A stretch of 64,000 bases of DNA, taken from positions 3,596,001 through 3,660,000 of the forward strand of contig NZ_NERD01000002.1 of NCBI RefSeq assembly GCF_002799155.1, written 5' to 3'. The translations under genes and the position numbers were made by a program. Below are positions 57,421-64,000 of this stretch, piece after piece. Every line of letters starts with the position of its first letter. The stretch's first letter is position 1. The stretch comes from Stenotrophomonas maltophilia. Its GTDB lineage: Bacteria; Pseudomonadota; Gammaproteobacteria; Xanthomonadales; Xanthomonadaceae. The notes under the pieces are model-generated. The model saw only the letters and a list, made by a program, of their open reading frames with translations, was not told the DNA's origin and searched no databases.

Positions 57421-59160
57421 TCAACGGCCCATGGCCACTCGCTGCTGCTCGTCCTGCACGTGTTGCTGCGAAGGCTCGTGCTTGGCCAGCATTGCAGCGC
57501 TGGTCTCCTGCAGGCTCGGTGCCGTCTGGGTCATGTCCACCGCAGTACGGAAGCCGGGGACGGTGCCCATGACCAAGGCCTTGCCATCCTGCAGGGTGAC
57601 GCCCTGCAGCTTTTCCGGCGAATCGATGCCGGCGGCCTTGGCCTGGGCGGTCACATGCGCGCTCATCTCGTTGCAGATCATGCCCGGCAGGTGGCCACGG
57701 ATCGCATTGTGCAGTGGCGTATCCGGATGCGCCTTGTCGCCCAGTTGCGGCCCCTTCGGCGACGCCTCGGCGTGGCTGCGGCCTTCGGCCAGCTTGGCCA
57801 GCGTCGCCGGACCCGCCACGCCATCGGCGGAGAGCCCGTGCTGCTTCTGGTAGGCGGTCAGTGCGTCCTTGGTATTGGCACCGAATTTGCCATCCTCGCT
57901 CAGCCGGTTGCCATGGCCGTCGCGCACGCCCAAGCGGTTGAGTTCCTTCTGCAGTGCAGTCACTTCCTCGCCCTTGGCCCCCTGGCGCAGCACACCGTTG
58001 TGGTCGGCGTCATGCGAATGGCCACCCTTGCCGGTTTCCTTCAGCTTGCCGTGGTCCCAGAAGTCCTGCGGGCTGAGCAGCTTGCCGTGCGGATCCTTCA
58101 ACTGGTAATGCACGTGCTGGGCATACTGCCCCGCACCGCCCGGGCCACGCCCACCCATGGTGCCGATCGGCTCGCCCGCCTTGATCGGCTGGCCTTCCTT
58201 CACCTGGGTCGACTGCAGGTGCAGGATCTCGTGCGAGTTGCCCTGTGCATCCCTGATCTTCACCGTGCCGTAGTCGCCACCGACGAACGTCACCGTTCCG
58301 GAGATCGGTGCGTGGACGGTCGGGTGCTGCAGATTACGGCCGTGCTGGCCGCCAACATAGTTGAAGTCGGTGCCACCGTGCGGCTTGTGCGCGCGGTGTT
58401 CGCCGAACTCACCGGTAACGTGCGGCTTGACTCCGTTCTGCGGGGGCAGCATCACCTGCATCGTCTGCTCGAAGGTGCGGGTCTGGCCTTCGGCATGCGC
58501 CGCTGCCGGCTTGGCCTGCGCGTGCGTGGCCGCAGCTACGGCGGGGGCCGCGTGGCTGCCATGGGACTGGCCGTGGGTCAGTCCCAGGCGCTGCTCCACG
58601 AACCGCTCGTACTTGTCCACGTACGGCATCACCTTCTTTTCAGACAGGTTGAGGCCGCCGTAATCGCGGGTCGGGCCGTCGTGGTGGTACTTGTAGATGT
58701 ACTCCTCACCCTGGCCGCGCTTGTGCGCCAGCGTGCGGTTATCGATGTAATGGTCAACCAGTGCATCGGACTGTGCGCCGACGTCGAAGCGGTTGCGGTT
58801 GTTGAGGTGGTAGTGGTTGCCGGTCTTGTCGATGAACTGGCCCAGGCCCGAGGCCGAGGTGGTGCCAGCGGCGGCATCGGGGTTGAAGCCCGATTCAACG
58901 CGGGCGATGGCCAGTACGTGCGCCGTTTCGCGTGGGGTCAGGCCCTTCTCGCGCGCCGACTCGATGATCGTGTCGATCACCCGTGACTGCACTTCCGGGG
59001 TCGCATCGCCCCACCGGCGGGAGTTGCCATGCAGGCGGCCGTCGCTCTGGTCGATCGGCTCCCGGTAGTGGCTCCACGGTTTGATGCGGTCACTGCTGTA
59101 GGCCGCCCCGCGGGGCTGGACCATGTCCTGGTAGATGTCTGCCATGTCTGTGCTATCCAT
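57421..59160 (-). CDS. Type IV secretion effector: lytic transglycosylase-like + M23 peptidase + PG-binding + XVIPCD
   Basis: 579 residues, no signal peptide. Lysozyme/SLT-like domain about 55-190 (VARVESGFNPDAAAG-like ARVESGFNPD, Glu89; ASGLGQFIDKTG). M23 metallopeptidase about 235-370 with HGGTD (His261, Asp265) and HVHYQ (His349/351). Peptidoglycan-binding repeat about 388-457 (DGKFGANTKDALTAYQKQHG). C-terminus 473-579 with the XVIPCD layout (DKAHPDTPLHNAIR, VTLQDGKALVMGTVPG, glutamine-rich end) recognised by VirD4 of the Xanthomonadales killing T4SS. Predicted to cut both glycan and peptide of rivals' walls. Transcribed after two lipoproteins that probably give immunity. Confidence 0.88.
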   Translation of the reverse strand: MDSTDMADIYQDMVQPRGAAYSSDRIKPWSHYREPIDQSDGRLHGNSRRWGDATPEVQSRVIDTIIESAREKGLTPRETAHVLAIARVESGFNPDAAAGTTSASGLGQFIDKTGNHYHLNNRNRFDVGAQSDALVDHYIDNRTLAHKRGQGEEYIYKYHHDGPTRDYGGLNLSEKKVMPYVDKYERFVEQRLGLTHGQSHGSHAAPAVAAATHAQAKPAAAHAEGQTRTFEQTMQVMLPPQNGVKPHVTGEFGEHRAHKPHGGTDFNYVGGQHGRNLQHPTVHAPISGTVTFVGGDYGTVKIRDAQGNSHEILHLQSTQVKEGQPIKAGEPIGTMGGRGPGGAGQYAQHVHYQLKDPHGKLLSPQDFWDHGKLKETGKGGHSHDADHNGVLRQGAKGEEVTALQKELNRLGVRDGHGNRLSEDGKFGANTKDALTAYQKQHGLSADGVAGPATLAKLAEGRSHAEASPKGPQLGDKAHPDTPLHNAIRGHLPGMICNEMSAHVTAQAKAAGIDSPEKLQGVTLQDGKALVMGTVPGFRTAVDMTQTAPSLQETSAAMLAKHEPSQQHVQDEQQRVAMGR

Positions 59161-59187
59161 TCTATGAAAAGGGGGATTTCCTTAAGG

Positions 59188-59232
59188 GGTACTGCTCCTG
59201 GTACTTCTGGTACTGCGGTACTGCAGTACTGC
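59188..59232. repeat. Five 8-base GGTACTGC repeats before the effector gene
   Basis: GGTACTGC at 59188, GGTACTTC at 59200, GGTACTGC at 59209 and 59217, AGTACTGC at 59225; the last three are head-to-tail without gaps. They lie between the lipoprotein stop (59268) and the effector start (59160), where they could affect translation or bind a regulator. Confidence 0.7.
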
Positions 59233-59267
59233 GTTCACAGCGCGCGTGCGACGTCCTGCCGCTGCGC

Positions 59268-59843
59268 TCAGTCTTCGATGTAGTTCACCTCCGGGTGCTT
59301 GATGCCGAGCGAGTCGATCAACTTCTCGTACTCGTCGTTGTTGGGCTCCTGCTCCTCGCCTTCCGCGCCGCGCAGCGGCGGTGTGCTGTGGGTCAACTGG
59401 CGGCCACTGGCGTCGTACAGGTAGTACCACTCGCAGAAGCTGCAGCCGAATGGCAGTTCACCGTACTGCACGACGAAGTACGGCGTGCCGCTGCGGTCCT
59501 GCACGCAGGCCAGGCCAACGGCGGTATAGCCGTCCATCTCCTTGGGCGCAGCAATGGCCTGGCGTGCGCCGTCCTTTTCGATTTCCAGCGTGGTCAGCCG
59601 GGAAGCGTCCGTGTCTTGTGTGGGCTGGGCCGCCAGGTGCAGGCGGGTGCCTTGGCAATCGATATGCATGCCGGTCTCGTCGCGCGTAAGAGAGGTGGGA
59701 AGGTCCGCAACGGCAGCCGCAGGTGCGGCCGGCGCCGCTGCCGGGTGAGTGGAAGCGGGGGGCGCCGCCGGTGCAGCCGCCTCAGGGCCGCTGCATGCAG
59801 CAAGCATCAGGGCCAGCACGGGGGCAACGGGAGACAGACGCAT
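59268..59843 (-). CDS. Lipoprotein, probable immunity to the T4SS effector (first candidate)
   Basis: 191 residues; lipobox LMLAACSG (Cys17), then an Ala/Pro linker (about 20-50) typical of lipoproteins that span to the wall, and a folded domain with Cys pairs (HIDCQG, GLACVQD, GCSFCEWYYLY). It lies about 110 bases upstream of the effector gene on the same strand, the usual site of X-Tfi immunity lipoproteins, which neutralise wall-degrading effectors in the periplasm. Specificity is inferred. Confidence 0.82.
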   Translation of the reverse strand: MRLSPVAPVLALMLAACSGPEAAAPAAPPASTHPAAAPAAPAAAVADLPTSLTRDETGMHIDCQGTRLHLAAQPTQDTDASRLTTLEIEKDGARQAIAAPKEMDGYTAVGLACVQDRSGTPYFVVQYGELPFGCSFCEWYYLYDASGRQLTHSTPPLRGAEGEEQEPNNDEYEKLIDSLGIKHPEVNYIED

Positions 59844-59895
59844 GCGGTGCTCCTTGGATGAATCACACGACCGCCCGCAGGCGGTCGCTCAGGGG

Positions 59896-60420
59896 TCAGA
59901 TCGATTCGTCCTCACGCTTGACCAGCTGCCAGCACGGCTTCTGGGCAAAGGTGTAGATCTGCTGGTCGCTGGTATCGGGGGTGCGCATCTGCACCTGAAC
60001 CTGGCCATCGGGCAGGCGGGTGACCTGCATCTCGCGGCCCTGTCGCTGCAGCGTGGCCGGGTCCGGCATCACCGGCCATTCGACCTTGGCAAGCGGCACC
60101 TTCTCCTCCACCTTGCGTGGCTCCGGCTCGGCTTCGCCGTCGATGTGGCTGTCCAGCAGCGGATCGGCAGTAGACGTTTCCTGCAGCGCGATCTCGTTGC
60201 CGAAATGCTTGAGGAAGTCGTCGAAGACCGGGTGGGGGCAGCTGGCAGAAGCGTCTGCCGGGGCCGCGGCAACCGGCGTGGCCGGCGCCGTGGCGGCGGC
60301 CGTGCTGGTCGGAGCCGGGGCGGCGGCGCCAGCGGGGGCAGCCTGGGGCGCGGGCTTGCAGCCCGACAGCGCAAGCCCCAGGGCAAGCGCAAGCAGGGTA
60401 ACGGGGCGGAGCTGGTTCAC
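59896..60420 (-). CDS. Lipoprotein, probable second immunity protein of the effector operon
   Basis: 174 residues; lipobox ALSGCKPA (Cys21), Ala/Pro/Thr-rich linker (about 22-58), compact domain with SCPHPVFDDFLKHFGNEIAL, then TRLPDGQVQVQMRT and a closing Cys (QKPCWQLVKRE). 52 bases upstream of the other lipoprotein, same direction. A bifunctional effector with two distinct catalytic domains may need two inhibitors; that link is inference. A GGAGGATC-type site precedes the ATG. Confidence 0.8.
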   Translation of the reverse strand: MNQLRPVTLLALALGLALSGCKPAPQAAPAGAAAPAPTSTAAATAPATPVAAAPADASASCPHPVFDDFLKHFGNEIALQETSTADPLLDSHIDGEAEPEPRKVEEKVPLAKVEWPVMPDPATLQRQGREMQVTRLPDGQVQVQMRTPDTSDQQIYTFAQKPCWQLVKREDESI

Positions 60421-60625
60421 GGGATCCTCCTGATTCCGAGTGGTCGCGCGCGGTTCCGGCGCGGTAGGGAGGCAAGGATAGCCATGCCTCCGTCAATTCA
60501 GTTTCAACGTCCGCTGTCAGGAATTTCCCGACATGCTGAATTGAGACTCATATCACACTAATGCTGAAATCAACGTCACTGCGGCAGCCGTTAGACTACG
60601 CCGCACACGCTTCGACCCTGGCCCC

Positions 60626-61252
60626 ATGCGCGGATTCCTGCTTGCCCTCTCCTTGTTGGTGCCAATGCTGTGGCCTGGTGTTGTGGCCGCGCTGGAGGTC
60701 CGGGAAGGCGACCTGCTGTTCGTCACCGCCGGCCGCAGCGGCCTCAGCGCGGCCATCGACGATGCCACCGGCAAGCAGGGCGCACCCAGCTTCGATCACG
60801 TGGCCCTGGCTGCCGCAACGCCAAACGGCTGGGAGGTACTGCATGCGGACGAAAAGGGATCGCGCCGGCAATCGCTGGTCCAGTTCCGCCAGGACGCCCG
60901 GGCCAAGCAGCGGCAGATCGTGATCTATCGCCTGCGCGCACCGCAGCAGGCGGCGATCAAGGATGCGGTTGCCACCGCGCGCACGATGCTCGGCAAGCCG
61001 TACAACACCTCGTATGTGTTGAACGAGGACAGCTACTACTGTTCCGACTTCATCGAACGTGCGTTCCGTGCGCACCACGTATTCGCGTTGCAGCCGATGA
61101 ACTTCCGCAATCCGCAGACCGGGCAGATCGCCCAGCACTGGGTGGATCTCTACCGCGGCATGGGCATGGACGTACCGCAGGACCAGCCCGGTACCAACCC
61201 CAATGACATGTCGGCGGCACCGGCCCTGCAGCGCATCGGCGTGCTGGAATAA
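60626..61252 (+). CDS. YiiX/YebB-like NlpC/P60-superfamily cysteine hydrolase
   Basis: 208 residues: signal peptide (VAA-LE), then the permuted papain-like fold with EGDLLFVTAGRSGLSAAIDDAT, the catalytic His in FDHVALAAATP and Cys in YYCSDFIERAF. Relatives are thought to cleave amide or ester bonds in lipid or peptidoglycan fragments; the exact substrate is unproven. It stands alone, divergent from the immunity/effector operon, and is followed by a hairpin. Confidence 0.88.
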   Translation: MRGFLLALSLLVPMLWPGVVAALEVREGDLLFVTAGRSGLSAAIDDATGKQGAPSFDHVALAAATPNGWEVLHADEKGSRRQSLVQFRQDARAKQRQIVIYRLRAPQQAAIKDAVATARTMLGKPYNTSYVLNEDSYYCSDFIERAFRAHHVFALQPMNFRNPQTGQIAQHWVDLYRGMGMDVPQDQPGTNPNDMSAAPALQRIGVLE

Positions 61253-61254
61253 GC

Positions 61255-61279
61255 GAAGCCCCGCGCGAGGCGGGGCTTC
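61255..61279 (+). terminator. Hairpin after the YiiX-like gene
   Basis: Perfect GAAGCCCCGC-GCGAG-GCGGGGCTTC directly after the stop codon. No T-run follows, so termination would be partial; it lies between convergent genes and may serve both. Confidence 0.6.
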
Positions 61280-61306
61280 ACCGGTCACGTTGCATGCGCA
61301 ACGCAA

Positions 61307-61468
61307 TCATTCTTCTTCGTCGTGGCCGCCCTGCTGCTGGTTCTGGTTGCGCTTCTGCTGTTCCTGCTGCTGTTGCTGCTGCTGGTCGCGGCCACGGCCC
61401 TGCTGCTGATCCTGCTGGTTCTGCTGGCCCTGCTGTTTCTGGTTCGGGTTCTGGTTCTGCTGTGCCAT
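61307..61468 (-). CDS. 53-residue glutamine-rich protein
   Basis: Small gene with ATG at 61468, GGAGA site eight bases upstream and TGA at 61307. The product is 26 Gln and 6 Asn of 53 residues: MAQQNQNPNQKQQGQQ, one run of seven Gln, a short RGRD break, and an acidic end (GGHDEEE). It has no hydrophobic segment. CAG is used almost throughout, but a CAA, GGC, AAC and other breaks keep it from being a pure repeat. Resembles small Q/N-rich stress-induced proteins in related genomes, from memory only; the function is unknown. Confidence 0.7.
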   Translation of the reverse strand: MAQQNQNPNQKQQGQQNQQDQQQGRGRDQQQQQQQEQQKRNQNQQQGGHDEEE

Positions 61469-61741
61469 GTCCGATCTCCGAAAGCCACGCGCGGAATGCG
61501 GTGGACGGGGCCATCGTCTGCAGCGAAGAGTTAATCGTGCGTTGGCGGACGGCTACACCCGTGTGTACGCGCGTGAATGAACGCGTGCAGAGGCTTGCGG
61601 CACAAGCGCCTGAAGGATTCATGCGGGTTCGGCATGTGCTCATGCCGGCCTCGGGCCCATGCCCATTCATGGCGTCCTCCATCGGAAACACGCGCTGAAC
61701 CCGGTTGGCGTCCTGTGCAGGCACGGACGCCGGCCCTGCAT

Positions 61742-63166
61742 TCAGGGCATCACCGGCGGCACATACGCCAGGGTCATGCCCAGCAGCCACAGCAGGCCCA
61801 GCACCAGCGGGATGTGCACCAGCAGCTGGATGAAGGTGAAGCCCACGATGTCGCGTGCTTTCAGGCCCAGCACGCCCAGCAGCGGCAGCATCCAGAACGG
61901 ATTGATCAGGTTCGGCAACGCTTCGGCCGCGTTGTAGACCTGCACCGCCCAGCCCAGGTGCGCCTTCAGTTCGTTGGCGGCCTGCATCACGTACGGCGCC
62001 TCGATGATCCACTTGCCGCCACCAGACGGCACGAAGAAGCCCAGCACCGCCGAATAGACGCCCATCACCAGCGCGAACGAATCGGTGCTGGCCACGTGCA
62101 CGAACAGGCTCGACAGCCGGTGCGCCAGGGTCTGCCCGTCACCGCCAGCGGCGTGGGTGAGGATCATCGCGATGCCGCCGTACAGCGGGAACTGGATCAG
62201 CACGCCGGTGGTGCTGGGCACCGCCTTGGCCACCGCGTTGAGGAAGCTGCGCGGCCGCCAGTGCAGCAGCAGGCCCAGCGAAATGAACAGGAAGTTGTAG
62301 GTGTTGAGGTTGGCGATGGCGGTGACCACCGGTTTGTTGGCGAACTCGTTGAACAGCCAGCCGAACGCCAGCAGCGAGAGCAGCACGGTCAGCAGTGGAC
62401 TGTATTCCAGCCATTCGCCCGGGCGCGTGCGCTGCTGCAGCGGTTCCGGTTCGGCCTGCGCGGCGCCGGGGAAGTCTTCAGCCGTACGGGCACTGCCGGC
62501 GGCCGGCGCGGTCAGCCAGGCGATCAGCAGCGAGACCAGGATCAGCACCGCCGTCAGCGCAATCGACTGCCACAGGAAGATGGTTTCGGTGAACGGCAGC
62601 ACGCCGGTGATCTCCACCAACCCCGGCGGCATGCTGGCCGGGTTGGCCTGCAGCTGCGCAGCCGACGAACTCAGCCCCATCGCCCACACCGCACCCAGGC
62701 CGAGGTACGCCGACGCACCGGCCGCGCGATAGTCCATGCGCAGTTCGGTACGGCGGGCCAGCGCGCGCACCAGCAGGCCGCCGAACACCAGCGAGAAGCC
62801 CCAGCTGAGCAGCGAGGCGAGCATACTGACCAGGCCCACGTACACCACCGCACCGCGGCCGGTGCGCGGCACCCGTGCCAGGAAATCGATGAAGCGTGCG
62901 ACCACCGGTGCGGTCGCCACGGCGTAGCCACCGATGACCACGAAGGCCATCTGCATGGTGAAGGGAATCAGGCTCCAGAAGCCGTCACCGAAGGCGCTCG
63001 CGGTGGCCTGCGGGGTCGAGCCGAAGCCCATCGCGGCCAGTGCGACGATGACCACGCCCAGCACCGCGAACACATACGCGTCGGGGAACCACTTTTCCGC
63101 CCAGGCGGCCGAGCGCAGCGCTGCACGCGCCATCCAGCCGTCCTGTACTGCTGCCGTCGAGGCCAT
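61742..63166 (-). CDS. Short-chain fatty acid transporter (AtoE/TIGR00366 family)
   Basis: 474 residues with about 12 membrane helices (YVFAVLGVVIVALAAMGFG, MQMAFVVIGGYAVATAPVVA, IFLWQSIALTAVLILVSLLI, LLGVLGLKARDIVGFTFIQL). Conserved loops VPSGGGKWIIEAPYVM and NLINPFWMLPLLG are the family's. Imports short-chain acids such as acetoacetate or butyrate. No ato operon genes are adjacent. The paired GGGGTC palindromes lie upstream of it. Confidence 0.92.
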   Translation of the reverse strand: MASTAAVQDGWMARAALRSAAWAEKWFPDAYVFAVLGVVIVALAAMGFGSTPQATASAFGDGFWSLIPFTMQMAFVVIGGYAVATAPVVARFIDFLARVPRTGRGAVVYVGLVSMLASLLSWGFSLVFGGLLVRALARRTELRMDYRAAGASAYLGLGAVWAMGLSSSAAQLQANPASMPPGLVEITGVLPFTETIFLWQSIALTAVLILVSLLIAWLTAPAAGSARTAEDFPGAAQAEPEPLQQRTRPGEWLEYSPLLTVLLSLLAFGWLFNEFANKPVVTAIANLNTYNFLFISLGLLLHWRPRSFLNAVAKAVPSTTGVLIQFPLYGGIAMILTHAAGGDGQTLAHRLSSLFVHVASTDSFALVMGVYSAVLGFFVPSGGGKWIIEAPYVMQAANELKAHLGWAVQVYNAAEALPNLINPFWMLPLLGVLGLKARDIVGFTFIQLLVHIPLVLGLLWLLGMTLAYVPPVMP

Positions 63167-63245
63167 CGCCTACCCTCCCAGGTTCGATGGACCGATTCTG
63201 GGCGGTGGGGTGCGGGCTGTCAGCCACCTATTGGTCGTAGGTGGC

Positions 63246-63348
63246 GGGGTCGGATCCCTCTCCACAGGAGAGGGCTCTGACCCCGAGCCGGGTATCGGCG
63301 CGGCAGAAGGGTCAGAGCCCTTTCCCACAGGAAAAGGGATCCGACCCC
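63246..63348. repeat. Pair of GGGGTC-family palindromes with different inner stems
   Basis: Unit A 63246-63284: outer arm GGGGTCGGATCCCT, inner stem CCCTCTCC-ACA-GGAGAGGG, closing CTCTGACCCC. Unit B 63309-63348: GGGTCAGAGCCC, inner stem CCCTTTCC/GGAAAAGGG with a CACA loop, closing ATCCGACCCC. The two units point in opposite directions, as in the pair at 32270-32364, but their inner stems differ from each other and from that pair while remaining self-complementary. Confidence 0.85.
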
Positions 63349-63367
63349 GGGCGATCAATCCCCAGGA

Positions 63368-64000
63368 TCAACGCAGCGCCAGGTCCACGGCGATACCGGC
63401 AAACAGCGCGGCGCCCACCCAGTTGTTGTGCAGGAACGCCTTGAAGCACGGGCCGCGCTCGCGATTGCGGCAGATCCAGAACTCGTACACCACCAGCACA
63501 GTGGCCACGGCCACGCCGGCCAGGTAGTAGCCGCCCAGGCCGCCGCGCACGCCAACCAGCGCCATCGTGGCCAGGAACAGCGCGTACAGCACGCCCTGGA
63601 TGACCAGGTCGAGATCACCGAACAGGATCGCGGTGGAGTGCGAGCCCATCTTCAGGTCGTCCTCGCGGTCGACCATGGCATACCAGGTGTCGTAGGCGGT
63701 GGACCACAGGATGTTGCCGGCATACAGCAGCCAGCCCAGCATCGGCACCTCGCCCTGCACGGCGGCGAACGCCATCGGGATGCCCCAGCCGAACGACATG
63801 CCCAGGTAGACCTGCGGCAGATGGGTGTAGCGCTTCAGGTACGGGTAGCTGGCGGCCAGGAACACGCCGATGAAGCTCAGGCCGATGGTCAGCCCGTTCA
63901 TGGTCAGCACCAGGCCGAACGCCACCAGCATCAGCACGGCGAAGAGCGCCAGCGCGGCACGGCCGCTGATCGCACCGGTGGCCAGCGGACGCGCCTTGGT
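63368..64000 (-). CDS. ubiA: 4-hydroxybenzoate octaprenyltransferase, start beyond window
   Basis: The last 210 residues of a membrane prenyltransferase that joins octaprenyl diphosphate to 4-hydroxybenzoate in ubiquinone synthesis. [14 protein letters not shown] near the visible start is the typical first-loop end. The second aspartate-rich region is seen in [20 protein letters not shown], followed by AILFGD and the last helices. The frame stays open to base 64000, so the start and the first Asp-rich motif (NDxxDxxxD) lie upstream, outside the window. Confidence 0.94.
   Translation of the reverse strand, partial: TKARPLATGAISGRAALALFAVLMLVAFGLVLTMNGLTIGLSFIGVFLAASYPYLKRYTHLPQVYLGMSFGWGIPMAFAAVQGEVPMLGWLLYAGNILWSTAYDTWYAMVDREDDLKMGSHSTAILFGDLDLVIQGVLYALFLATMALVGVRGGLGGYYLAGVAVATVLVVYEFWICRNRERGPCFKAFLHNNWVGAALFAGIAVDLALR

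Noticed and set aside
61322..61534. 70-codon leucine-run 'membrane protein' on the plus strand
   Set aside because: It is the complement of the CAG-rich glutamine gene (CTG read as Leu); no ribosome site, and the minus strand has a good one.

Overview
The window reads as chromosomal DNA of a gammaproteobacterium of the Xanthomonadaceae, most probably Stenotrophomonas (S. maltophilia group). GC is high (mid to upper 60s %) with strong GC3 bias. The intergenic spaces are full of short GTAG/CTAC-ended palindromes of the SMAG type described from S. maltophilia. There is also an XVIPCD-type type IV effector, an LpxO, a cyoABCD operon and many TonB receptors and secreted proteins, as expected in this family. 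No tRNA, rRNA or CRISPR array was seen.

Layout. 0-15.5 kb is core genome: an MscS/DUF3772 channel, a lipocalin, an FAD oxidoreductase, a PhoPQ-like two-component system flanked by two PepSY genes, divergent speA and speE around a perfect dyad, lpxO divergent from a small kinase-like protein, a PII protein, ubiK and a rifampin ADP-ribosyltransferase (arr). 15.5-30.1 kb is an accessory island of visibly lower GC between arr and comM. It holds a translationally coupled exported RHS cassette (two RHS proteins and a small lipoprotein), a structured 17-bp hairpin leader, a run of small immunity-type genes (one Imm10-like), tandem paralogous lipoproteins, a deletion-fused remnant of a type I secretion operon (hlyB N-terminus to hlyD C-terminus), and a decayed second copy of a convergent gene junction found 5.6 kb away.

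30.1-46.3 kb returns to core and variable genes: comM, a TonB receptor, a HAD phosphatase, an ExoD-like protein, a sorbosone-dehydrogenase-like lipoprotein with a DUF2231-like partner, and a furin-type S8 protease with a downstream propeptide-like protein. It ends with cyoABCD plus an SCO protein. 46.4-50.4 kb holds two MocR-type (GntR-aminotransferase) regulators around a small membrane protein and a thioredoxin-like protein. The same operator-like palindrome stands on both sides of the first regulator. 50.4-57 kb has a TonB receptor coupled to a Tat-exported class V aminotransferase, an AraC/GyrI-like regulator, an alpha/beta hydrolase and a glyoxalase-fold protein.

57.4-60.4 kb is an antibacterial module: two lipoproteins (likely immunity) followed by an effector combining a lytic-transglycosylase-like domain, an M23 endopeptidase, a peptidoglycan-binding domain and an XVIPCD-like tail, the signal for the Xanthomonadales type IV killing apparatus. 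The window closes with a YiiX-like cysteine hydrolase, a 53-residue half-glutamine protein, a short-chain fatty acid transporter and the start-less end of ubiA.

The strongest candidates for something undescribed are the signal-peptide-bearing split RHS cassette with a caspase-like C-terminus, the covarying GGGGTC palindrome family, the paired operators around the MocR cluster, and the S8 protease with a trans-encoded propeptide-like partner.
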